NCBI GenBank assembly: GCA_001508595.1
Contig: LGHA01000001.1
Span: 1 to 30,637 of the forward strand
DNA: 30,637 bases
From: Anaerolineaceae bacterium 46_22
Lineage (GTDB): Bacteria; Chloroflexota; Anaerolineae; Anaerolineales; Anaerolineaceae
Direction: 5' to 3'
The notes under the pieces are model-generated. The model was not told the DNA's origin, did no database searches, and saw nothing but the letters and a program-made list of their open reading frames with translations. This document shows positions 1 to 8,241 of this stretch, piece after piece (positions within the stretch are counted from its first letter, which is position 1; each line of letters starts with the position of its first letter). The translations under genes and the position numbers were made by a program.

Positions 1-1
1 T

Positions 2-397
2 CAGGCAGCGATATGGAGTCAGGCTGGGGTTTTGCACCTGGATAACGTCCGCGGTGAACCACTGCAGATCACCAGTAAAGAAATACACTCAGCCATAAAC
101 GAAAAAAGTGTGATAAAGGTTAGGGCACTGACGCTGTCACAGGTTTTTGAAGCGCATGCGATCGACAAGCTTGACCTACTGAAACTTGATTGTGAGGGAG
201 CAGAATACGAAATCCTCTCCGGTGCTTCTTCTGAGGTGTTCAATAAAATTAAGAGGATCATTATGGAATACCATGATATTGATGGTCACCATCACGATCA
301 TCTGGTATCACTCCTTGAGCGGCACGGTTACAGGGTGTATTGTCATGATAATTTTGTCCATGATGATATTGGCTACCTTTATGCTGAAAGCGTGTAA
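2..397 (+). CDS. FkbM-family SAM-dependent methyltransferase, C-terminal part (5' end outside window)
   Basis: This is the last 131 codons of a gene whose start lies before the window; the frame is open from base 2. The segment KLDLLKLDCEGAEYEIL (bases about 164-220) is the hallmark of FkbM/Methyltransf_21 proteins, a conserved stretch of the Rossmann-type methyltransferase fold with an acidic Asp-Cys-Glu-Gly-Ala-Glu core. The downstream IIMEYHDIDG and a His-rich turn are also typical of the C-terminal half. Family members O-methylate sugars and other small hydroxylated substrates, and are common in polysaccharide loci. The following genes are GT39-type membrane glycosyltransferases, so a role in modifying a surface glycan is a reasonable inference. 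The true substrate cannot be read from this fragment. Confidence 0.85.
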   Translation, partial: QAAIWSQAGVLHLDNVRGEPLQITSKEIHSAINEKSVIKVRALTLSQVFEAHAIDKLDLLKLDCEGAEYEILSGASSEVFNKIKRIIMEYHDIDGHHHDHLVSLLERHGYRVYCHDNFVHDDIGYLYAESV

Positions 398-490
398 ATG
401 CCGTAAAAGGTTGTCAGCGGGGCGAGGCTGAAGTATCATTTCCAAATAAACTATTATTTTATAAGTGTTCAATGAAATGCAGTTTTCACC
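398..490. other. Short intergenic gap, no gene
   Basis: The 93 bases between the FkbM-type gene and the first GT39-like gene are AT-rich towards the 3' side. No convincing hairpin with a T-tract and no consensus promoter was found, so co-transcription of the two genes is possible. Confidence 0.4.
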
Positions 491-2632
491 ATGCCGGAAA
501 ATTTTATGAACCATCAACATGAACCGGAAAATCAAAATCAGGAAAGCGTTTGGGATTATTTTGTTGAAAAAATAAAATTCTGGACGCATGACCCGGTTGA
601 AAAAGAAAAAATAGAAGCTCCAGGAACAATCACAAACATACCAGCTTTTCCATGGTTGAGCCTGGTGTCTTTGATCCTTGGATTAATGGCTCAACTAACA
701 TTTGAACCTTCGCCTGGACGAACGCCATGGCCCGGGATTGTCTTGTATTTAGCGGCTGGGGGATGTTTACTGGCATCCATTTTACGTCGAGAATGGCGAT
801 TACCCGATCTCAAACCTGACCAGGATGAGCCGATGAGCACAGCCTTCAGGCTTGATTTTTTCTTGATTGGCCTTCTTCTGGCAATTCTTGCATTCGTTTT
901 ATTTGGCAGCGGAAACTTTGGCTTGCTGAACACTTCTTTGTGGCTGCTTTCGATCGTTTTTGTTTTCCTTTCTTTTGGGAAAATGAATAAAAAGGAAGCT
1001 CAGCTGCGTAAAAACATTCTCCGCTGGATCAAAGCGGAGAATTGGCATATTCGTATCTCCCGCTGGACGATCATCGTCCTGGGGGTGATCGCGATTATCC
1101 TGTTCTTCAATTTTTATCGCCTTGATTCTGTTCCGCCGGAGATGGTTTCAGACCAGGCAGAAAAATTACTGGATATCAACGATATTCTTAATGGGAGCAG
1201 GGCGGTTTATTTCCCGCGAAATACCGGCAGGGAACCGATACACTTTTACCTGACAGCCATGTTTATGGCGGTCTTCAACCTGGAAGTTTCATTTTTGAAT
1301 CTGAAAATCGTCGCTGTCTTTGCGAATTTGCTAACGCTTTTTTTCATTTACTTGCTTGGCAAAGAGGTTGGGAATAAATGGGTGGGTTTAGGGGCGGCAT
1401 TATTTGCAGGGATGGCTTATTGGCCTCTTTTGTTCACAAGATTAGCACTGCGTATTCCCTATTATCCCCTGTTTGTTGCCCCGGTCATGTATTTTATGGT
1501 TCGTGGTTTTCGCCGGCAAGATGTTAAGGATATTTTGCTGACAGGACTGTTTCTTGGCCTGGGTTTGTACGGATATACCCCTTTCAGAATTGTGCCGATC
1601 TTTGTTGTTCTGGCAACAATCATTTTTCTTATTCATAAACCCGCTGAGAACAAGCGCTTACAAGTAATTTTCGCTTTAGCACTGATCACACTGGTTTCAC
1701 TGGTTGTGTTTGTTCCATTGCTGCGTTACTGGCTGGCGAATCCGGATCTGTTTGCTTATCGCGCTTTCTCAAGGCTGACAGGCATGGAAGCAGGATTTCA
1801 AAAAGCACCTGTATTGATCTTCTTGGAGAATTTTTGGAAAGCAAGCATCATGTTCTTTTGGGATAACGGTGTGATCTGGGCGCATTCTATTCCCGGAAGG
1901 CCTGCACTTGAGCTTGTCTCTGGCGCGTTATATTTTTCAGGTATTGTTGGTTTGCTGGTCCGTTACATCCGCAAACGCCGGTGGGTTGATTTATTCTTGC
2001 TGGTTTCAATCCCGATAATGATGATGCCGTCCATCTTATCCCTGGCATACCCAGGGGAGAACCCAAGCTTAAACCGGACAGCGGGTGCTGTGGTGCCGGT
2101 TTTTGTGGTTATTGGATTATCCCTTGAAACGTACATTCGCACATTTCGTGCGCGATTTTCAGGGACGTTTGCAAAAATTGCTCCCGCTGCTATTCTTGGA
2201 GTTTTGGTCTTGTGGTCTGGCTTGAATAACTATGATCTTGTCTTTAACCAGTACTATCAGATCTACAGGGCATCCAGCTGGAATACTACGGAGATTGGCG
2301 ATGCTGCCAGGTTCTTCATTGAATCCATCGGTTCGCCGGAGACCACCTACCTCGTTGGGTATCCCCATTGGGTGGATTCGCGATTGGTGGCGATCAATGC
2401 AGGGCAGGCTGGCAGGGACTTTGCAATATTTCCGGAGCAAATTCCCGCAACACAGGATGACCCTCGGGCAAAAATGTTTTTTGTGAACATGTACGATACA
2501 GAAAACATCGAATTACTCGAAGATACATATCCCCAGGGGGCTTTGTGGAAACACGATTCGGACGTTGAGAATAAGGATTTCATGATCTTTTTTGTGCCAC
2601 CAACACAGGGAACGGGAGCCAATGACAATTAA
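491..2632 (+). CDS. GT39/PMT-like multi-pass membrane glycosyltransferase
   Basis: A 713-residue integral membrane protein. A cytosolic, charged N-terminus of about 50 residues precedes a long series of hydrophobic segments. After a membrane helix near residues 192-207 comes the loop FYRLDSVPPEMVSDQAEKLL, which places an acidic residue (Asp221) where GT39/ArnT/PMT enzymes carry the catalytic Asp of the first external loop. The next loop has NTGREPIHFYL, also usual in Chloroflexota members. The C-terminal 100 residues after the last helix look soluble. Such enzymes move a sugar from a polyprenyl-phosphate donor to protein or lipid on the outer face of the membrane; the acceptor is unknown here. 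An in-frame ATG at 506, with GGAAA just before it, is an alternative start. The 3' end overlaps the next gene by 11 bases, so the two are probably translationally coupled. Confidence 0.8.
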   Translation: MPENFMNHQHEPENQNQESVWDYFVEKIKFWTHDPVEKEKIEAPGTITNIPAFPWLSLVSLILGLMAQLTFEPSPGRTPWPGIVLYLAAGGCLLASILRREWRLPDLKPDQDEPMSTAFRLDFFLIGLLLAILAFVLFGSGNFGLLNTSLWLLSIVFVFLSFGKMNKKEAQLRKNILRWIKAENWHIRISRWTIIVLGVIAIILFFNFYRLDSVPPEMVSDQAEKLLDINDILNGSRAVYFPRNTGREPIHFYLTAMFMAVFNLEVSFLNLKIVAVFANLLTLFFIYLLGKEVGNKWVGLGAALFAGMAYWPLLFTRLALRIPYYPLFVAPVMYFMVRGFRRQDVKDILLTGLFLGLGLYGYTPFRIVPIFVVLATIIFLIHKPAENKRLQVIFALALITLVSLVVFVPLLRYWLANPDLFAYRAFSRLTGMEAGFQKAPVLIFLENFWKASIMFFWDNGVIWAHSIPGRPALELVSGALYFSGIVGLLVRYIRKRRWVDLFLLVSIPIMMMPSILSLAYPGENPSLNRTAGAVVPVFVVIGLSLETYIRTFRARFSGTFAKIAPAAILGVLVLWSGLNNYDLVFNQYYQIYRASSWNTTEIGDAARFFIESIGSPETTYLVGYPHWVDSRLVAINAGQAGRDFAIFPEQIPATQDDPRAKMFFVNMYDTENIELLEDTYPQGALWKHDSDVENKDFMIFFVPPTQGTGANDN

Positions 2633-5600
2633 TCGTCAAAAATCGGCTCGGAATAAAGCGCTGCAATGGGGCAATATCTTTATCCTGGTTGCCTTGCTCA
2701 TGACACTTGCTGTAGGGGCTCATTTACGCCTGGTAGGTGTTAATTGGGATGAAAACCAGCATATGCACCCTGATGAGCGATTTCTTAGTTTGGTGCAATC
2801 TGCAATTTCACCGGTCAACAATGCTTCAGAATATTTCAACACGGAAACGTCCAGCCTAAACCCTGCAAATCGTGGGCATACCTTCTTTGTTTATGGGACA
2901 TTGCCAATTTTTATCATCCGATACATTGGGGAAGCCCTGGGAAAAACGGATTACCACGCAATTACGATTGTTGGCCGTCATGTCTCCGCAATATTTGATG
3001 TGCTAACGATTTTGCTGGTGTTTGCTATCGGGAAAAAATTATATAACCGGTGGGTGGGCTTGCTCGGTGCAGTATTTTATGCCACGGCTGTATTGCCAAT
3101 CCAACTTTCCCATTATATGACGGTGGATACGATTACCAATACATTCACATTCCTGGCAATTTATGCAGGTGTTTGGGCGCTCAAGCGTCGACCTGTTTTG
3201 GAACGCAAGCATCCTGTTGGCGTGGAGGATCAGGCTGAGGTTGACTCAAATGATGATACTGATCGTCAAGAGGTAAGCTCAGGAAGTTTTGGGATGCTCA
3301 TTAAGGATTTAGCACCGTACATTTTATTTGGCATTGCCCTGGGTGCAGCGACAGCTTCAAAGATCAACGCTGTTGTGGTGGCGATGGTCTTGCCTTTGGT
3401 TGAGGCAATTCGTTACTTTAAGAAGGATCCAGTTGAGCGGGACAGGGAAATTCTCCCGATAATTCGCAACCTTGCACTGGCAGCCGTACTTAGTTTTGTT
3501 GTCTTCCGTATTGGACAGCCCTACGCATTTAATGGGCCGGGCTTTCTCAATTTCGGCATTGACGAGAACTGGTGGCTCAGCATTCAAAATTTACGTTCCC
3601 AGGCTTCAGGGCAAGTTGATTTTCCACCGGCATTGCAATGGGCGCGTCGGCCAATTACTTTTTCTTGGGAGAATATGGCTGCCTGGGGTCTTGGTTGGCC
3701 CCTGGGAATTCTTGCAACTTTGGCGTTCCTGGGAATGGGATTGGCTATTCTGAGAAAAAAGAATTGGACCACGCACCTGCCTCTGTGGGTTTTTACAGGT
3801 TTGTACTTTGCCTGGCAATCCTTCTCGTGGGTGCGGTCTATGCGCTACCAGGTTTTGATTTATCCATCCCTGGCATTATTTGCCGGATGGGGACTGGTTG
3901 AGCTTATCACTATAAAGAAAAGCTTCAAGCTCGGTTCGATAAGGATCAAACCGAAAATTCTTCGTGCAGCAGCCATCATTCTGACAATTTTTGTCCTTGT
4001 GAGCACCGCCAGCTGGGCGTTTGCTTTTTCTCGTATTTACACACGGCCGCATACCCGTGTTGCTGCCAGCCGCTGGATTTATCAGAATATTCCAGGGGCA
4101 TTGACACTTGAGCTGCAAACAGAAACCGGGGATTTTCAGCAGCCCTTGCCTTACCGCGCAGGGGACATCTTTAGCCCGGGCGAAAGCTTTCGCATGCCAT
4201 TTTACGCTGTTGCAAATGGCAGCCTGCACAGCTTGAGCTTCCCGTATATTTTAGATCAATCGCAGATTCCAGAGCAGAAGACACTATTGCTTACGATTGT
4301 TTCTGCTGATGCCCCTGAGGAAGTACTGGGAAGTGCTCGCATCCAGGATGGTTTCGGGGCAACAGAGGGTGATTGGCGCGGCGCATCTTATGAATTTGTT
4401 TTAGATCGTCCAATAACACTGTCAGAAGGGAATCTGTATTATTTTTCTTTGGACGAGCTTGAAGGCGAAGCGACTTTTCTCTTGAATGGTTCACCATCCA
4501 TGATCATCGTGACCTTGGATGGACAAACTATTAAAAACCCCTTACCCCGCATTCAACAAGGCGTTCGCAAGGACAACCCCTACACCATGAGTGTTCAGCT
4601 TGTCCAGGATGGCCAAATAACTGCTGTCACCACACCTTATTTGGTTGACCAATCCGGAAAAACGGGTGAAAAAACGCTGAACCTCAGCCTGACGCTTGTT
4701 GATCAGGGCGGTGTTTCGCGTTTCTCCGTCCTTCATGCCACATTTGAGCCCGGGGATGATTTGCGTGGAAAAGCTTACACATTTGAATTGGATCAACCGC
4801 TTGGTGTAAAAGCTGGACAAACACTGACGGTTACCATGACCACGGATAAAGAGGGTGTTAGGCTGGTTCCCCAGGCACCGGTGCCGGTGCATGAAAGCAG
4901 CTGGGATGACGCTGTTCCTTACCCCGTTGACGGGTTTAACCCCTACAGTGAAAGCGGCGGTATCTATCGCGGTGATTTGAATTTTGAAATGTATTGGGCG
5001 GACGATCAGGTTAAACTTGAGAGATTTGAAACCAATCTAGACCTGGCAGACTACATCTTTATAAGCTCCAGCCGTCAATGGGGAACAACAACACGGGTGC
5101 CTGAAAGGTATTTATTGACGACAGCCTATTACCGCAACCTTTTAGGCTGTCCGCAGGAAGAAGATGTTGAATGGTGTTATTCTGTTGCAGAGCCCGGTAT
5201 GTTCGAAGGGACACTTGGCTTTGAGCTGGTTCAGACCTTTACCTCTCATCCCAGTATTGGTCCCCTGGAATTTAATACACAATTTGCTGAAGAAGCTTTC
5301 ACCGTTTATGATCATCCGAAGGTTCTAATTTTCAAGAAATCAAAAGACTATGACCCTATCCAGTTGCGAGAAATACTGCGGTCAGTGGATTTGAGTAAGG
5401 TAGTCTATTTTACGCCAGGGGAAGCGGCAAATTATAAAGGACCTGATCCTGAAGGACTTTATGAACCTCGGTTTAACCTGATGCTCCCAGAAGACCGCCT
5501 TCAAAGTCAGCGAGAAGGGGGCACCTGGTCAGCATTATTTGATCGAGATCGGTTGATTAATTCATCAGAATTTTTGGCGGGTGCCGCTTTTTACTGCCTG

Positions 5601-8018
5601 GTAAGCTTCCTCGGTTTGGTTGCATACCCGATCATCCGGATGGCTTTGCCAGGTTTGGCAGACAGGGGATACCCCTTATCCAAACTGGCTGGATTGTTGA
5701 TCCTGGCATTTGCAGTATGGATTCTGGGTTCTTTCGGTGTGCCCTTCTCTGTTACAACGATTGTGTTTGTCTTGTTAGGAATGATCATCATTTCCTTGCT
5801 CTTCATCTTGATGCAGAGGCAAATGCTTTGGCGTGAACTAAAGGAAAATTGGCGATATTTCTTAATTGTTGAAATCCTTGCATTGATCGCCTTTGTCTTC
5901 TTCATCCTGGTGCGCCTGGGTAATCCGGACTTGTGGCATCCATTCAAGGGTGGCGAGAAGCCTATGGACTTCTCCTACCTGAACGCTGTGCTCAAAAGCA
6001 CAAGCTTTCCGCCTTATGATCCTTGGTTTGCAGGTGGGTATATCAATTATTATTATTTTGGTTTTGTGATCCTTGGGGTTCCAATCAAATTATTAGGGAT
6101 CGTGCCTGCAGTTGCTTATAACATCGTCCTCCCAATCTGGTACAGTATTCTGATTTTGAGCGCTTTTTCTGTTGGATGGAATCTCTTTAAAGGCATTCCA
6201 GCCTTTAGCGCTGTATCGGGTGGTGAAAAGGATAAGAAAAGGTTCTTCCCGACAGCATTTTGGGTGGGTTTGGGTTCTGCAATCCTGCTGGCTTTTTTAG
6301 GGAATTTGGGCACAATTGATTTGATCATTACCGGTTTTCAACGGATCGCTTCAGGCGGCGCACTGATTGATGAAGCGGGTTTTGGTCAGCGGGTTAGCTG
6401 GGCTTTCCAGGGATTCTTCCAGTTTTTGCAGGGGACACCCATGCCCTTCTACCCGGGCGATTGGTACTGGTTTCCCAGCAGGGTCATCCCGGGTGATCCC
6501 ATTACAGAATTCCCGTATTTTACATTTATTTACGGTGATCTTCACGCACACCTGATTGCCTTTCCGATTACCCTATTTGTGATCAGCTGGAGTCTTTCAG
6601 TGGTGTTGAGTAAAGGCCGCTGGGGTGAAGCTGACGGTAAATTTAAATGGCTAGGGCGTGCCATTGGTTTCATCTTGGGTGCAATTGTGATTGGCGCTTT
6701 GAGACCGACCAACACCTGGGATTTTTACACCTATATTGTATTGGCTTCCCTGGCATTGCTTTACAGCGTTTTTAAGAATTACCAGCCAAGGTTGAAGCTA
6801 ACATTTAAGAGGGCGGGTTTTGCGGAAAAGGCTGTTGTTGCTCTTGGGGCTGTTTTCTTGCTGGTTGGGATGGCATTATTGTTCTATCAGCCTTTTGCAT
6901 ACTGGTTTGGGCAGGGCTATACACAAATTGAATTCTGGCAGGGAGATCGAACCCCGCTGAAGTCGTATTTCATCCATTGGGGATTATTCCTGTTTATCAT
7001 CATCAGCTGGATGGCCTGGGAAAGCTACCATTGGATGAAGACCACGCCACGTTCAGCATTAGCTCGTCTTGAACCTTATAAACCATGGTTATTATCGGGA
7101 TTGATCTCGCTGGCAATATTATTGCTTATTTTCTTGGTATCCGGTGTGGTTGTTGGCTTGGTGGCTGTCCCACTGGGTTTATGGGCAGTCATTTTGATGC
7201 TAAGACCGGGACGCTCGGATGGCATGCGCTTTTTGTTGTTCCTAATTGGAACTGCTGTCACGCTTACGCTTGTCGTTGAATTGATCTATCTTCCCGGTGA
7301 TATTGGGCGGATGAACACGGTCTTCAAATTCTATTTGCAGGCATGGGTGATGTTTGCCTTATCAGCAGGTGTGTGTTTGGGGTGGGTTCTGAAATCACTG
7401 CGTTATTGGCGTGAGCACCTGGCATTTTTGTGGCAAGCGATGTTATATATGCTGCTGGCAGGGGCGGCTTTGTTTACTGTGATGGGGACTATGGATAAAA
7501 TTCAGGACCGCATGGCTTTGGATGCGCCGCATACTTTAGACGGTATGGCATATATGGAATATGCGACATATTATGACCTGGGTGCCCAAATGACTTTAAG
7601 TGAAGATTACCAGGCGATCCGCTGGATGCAAGAAAATATCCAGGGTTCACCGGTGATTCTCGAGGGGCAGGCTTATGAATATCGCTGGGGAAACCGATAT
7701 ACGATCTACACAGGTTTGCCAGGGGTTGTTGGCTGGAACTGGCATCAACGGCAGCAGCGCGCGATTTTGAAAAGTAACATTGTGCAAGAGCGCGTCGATT
7801 CAGTCAATGCCTTTTACCTGACTGAGGACATTGGTCATGCCGTCGAACTCATCAATAAGTATGATGTCAAGTATGTCGTTGTGGGTCAATTGGAAAAAAT
7901 CTTTTACCCGGGTCCGGGTTTGGATAAATTTGACGCTTATGAAGGCCAGTTTTGGCAGCAGGTTTATCAGGTTGGGGAGACAACCATTTACCAGGTGTTG
8001 GAAGCGCCTGCCAATTGA
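2622..8018 (+). CDS. Giant GT39-like / DUF2298 (Chlor_Arch_YYY) fusion membrane protein
   Basis: A 1798-residue protein. I place the start at ATG 2622, preceded by GGGAG at 2614-2618 and overlapping the upstream stop, rather than at the in-frame TTG at 2592. Domains in order: a GT39-type core (about 20-480) with first-loop acidic motifs NWDENQ (Asp43-Glu44) and HPDERF (Asp51-Glu52) and the later HYMTVDTITN; a soluble extracytoplasmic part (about 490-970) holding two similar beta-rich repeats (533-626 and 664-750); new membrane helices from about 986; then a DUF2298 module to the end. That module contains YYYFG at 1143-1147, matching the YYYxG signature that names the Chlor_Arch_YYY family, and GWNWHQRQQR near 1704. 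DUF2298 function is unknown. The fusion suggests a two-active-site or donor-acceptor membrane enzyme in glycan assembly; this is inference. Confidence 0.85.
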   Translation: MTINRQKSARNKALQWGNIFILVALLMTLAVGAHLRLVGVNWDENQHMHPDERFLSLVQSAISPVNNASEYFNTETSSLNPANRGHTFFVYGTLPIFIIRYIGEALGKTDYHAITIVGRHVSAIFDVLTILLVFAIGKKLYNRWVGLLGAVFYATAVLPIQLSHYMTVDTITNTFTFLAIYAGVWALKRRPVLERKHPVGVEDQAEVDSNDDTDRQEVSSGSFGMLIKDLAPYILFGIALGAATASKINAVVVAMVLPLVEAIRYFKKDPVERDREILPIIRNLALAAVLSFVVFRIGQPYAFNGPGFLNFGIDENWWLSIQNLRSQASGQVDFPPALQWARRPITFSWENMAAWGLGWPLGILATLAFLGMGLAILRKKNWTTHLPLWVFTGLYFAWQSFSWVRSMRYQVLIYPSLALFAGWGLVELITIKKSFKLGSIRIKPKILRAAAIILTIFVLVSTASWAFAFSRIYTRPHTRVAASRWIYQNIPGALTLELQTETGDFQQPLPYRAGDIFSPGESFRMPFYAVANGSLHSLSFPYILDQSQIPEQKTLLLTIVSADAPEEVLGSARIQDGFGATEGDWRGASYEFVLDRPITLSEGNLYYFSLDELEGEATFLLNGSPSMIIVTLDGQTIKNPLPRIQQGVRKDNPYTMSVQLVQDGQITAVTTPYLVDQSGKTGEKTLNLSLTLVDQGGVSRFSVLHATFEPGDDLRGKAYTFELDQPLGVKAGQTLTVTMTTDKEGVRLVPQAPVPVHESSWDDAVPYPVDGFNPYSESGGIYRGDLNFEMYWADDQVKLERFETNLDLADYIFISSSRQWGTTTRVPERYLLTTAYYRNLLGCPQEEDVEWCYSVAEPGMFEGTLGFELVQTFTSHPSIGPLEFNTQFAEEAFTVYDHPKVLIFKKSKDYDPIQLREILRSVDLSKVVYFTPGEAANYKGPDPEGLYEPRFNLMLPEDRLQSQREGGTWSALFDRDRLINSSEFLAGAAFYCLVSFLGLVAYPIIRMALPGLADRGYPLSKLAGLLILAFAVWILGSFGVPFSVTTIVFVLLGMIIISLLFILMQRQMLWRELKENWRYFLIVEILALIAFVFFILVRLGNPDLWHPFKGGEKPMDFSYLNAVLKSTSFPPYDPWFAGGYINYYYFGFVILGVPIKLLGIVPAVAYNIVLPIWYSILILSAFSVGWNLFKGIPAFSAVSGGEKDKKRFFPTAFWVGLGSAILLAFLGNLGTIDLIITGFQRIASGGALIDEAGFGQRVSWAFQGFFQFLQGTPMPFYPGDWYWFPSRVIPGDPITEFPYFTFIYGDLHAHLIAFPITLFVISWSLSVVLSKGRWGEADGKFKWLGRAIGFILGAIVIGALRPTNTWDFYTYIVLASLALLYSVFKNYQPRLKLTFKRAGFAEKAVVALGAVFLLVGMALLFYQPFAYWFGQGYTQIEFWQGDRTPLKSYFIHWGLFLFIIISWMAWESYHWMKTTPRSALARLEPYKPWLLSGLISLAILLLIFLVSGVVVGLVAVPLGLWAVILMLRPGRSDGMRFLLFLIGTAVTLTLVVELIYLPGDIGRMNTVFKFYLQAWVMFALSAGVCLGWVLKSLRYWREHLAFLWQAMLYMLLAGAALFTVMGTMDKIQDRMALDAPHTLDGMAYMEYATYYDLGAQMTLSEDYQAIRWMQENIQGSPVILEGQAYEYRWGNRYTIYTGLPGVVGWNWHQRQQRAILKSNIVQERVDSVNAFYLTEDIGHAVELINKYDVKYVVVGQLEKIFYPGPGLDKFDAYEGQFWQQVYQVGETTIYQVLEAPAN
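4218..4871 (+). repeat. Two tandem beta-sandwich-like repeats inside the GT39-YYY fusion
   Basis: Residues 533-626 and 664-750 of the encoded protein align by eye. Shared landmarks, in order, are PYILDQS / PYLVDQS, TLLLTIVSAD / TLNLSLTLVD, and DWRGASYEFVLDRPI / DLRGKAYTFELDQPL, each followed by a turn (LSEG / VKAG) and a closing strand. The pattern of alternating hydrophobic residues suggests an extracytoplasmic beta-sandwich, possibly glycan-binding. The copies have diverged, so this is a protein-level duplication and not a recent DNA repeat. Confidence 0.7.
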
Positions 8019-8241
8019 TTTATATTTTAGATAATGGGATGGGCTGACCGCCAATATTATTTAAACTGGAAATTGAGACGCCTGAAGGGTTTTGGCAAGT
8101 ATAATAGCAAGTGACATTATTATGGATGTCGGTGATTGAGATATTTGTTCGCACTTCCCGTGGATGTGTTTTACCGGCGAAGCCCATTAACGACGATTTA
8201 TTGAAAATTTTTATGCTGAGTTGGCATCATGGAAAATCTTT
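8019..8241. other. Intergenic region, possible weak promoter only
   Basis: This 223-base gap separates the giant fusion gene from the third GT39-like gene. A perfect TATAAT occurs at 8100-8105, but no acceptable -35 element sits 16-18 bases before it (TTGAGA at 8073-8078 is 21 bases away). No terminator hairpin was seen. A 26-codon open frame from ATG 8034 has no recognisable product. Confidence 0.35.

Noticed and set aside
2592-2621. TTG start for the giant GT39-YYY fusion
   Set aside because: ATG 2622 has GGGAG just upstream and gives the usual short basic N-terminus before the first helix.
8034-8114. 26-codon open frame in the gap before the third GT39-like gene
   Set aside because: It starts at an ATG without a ribosome-binding site, has no recognisable product, and frames of this length are expected by chance.
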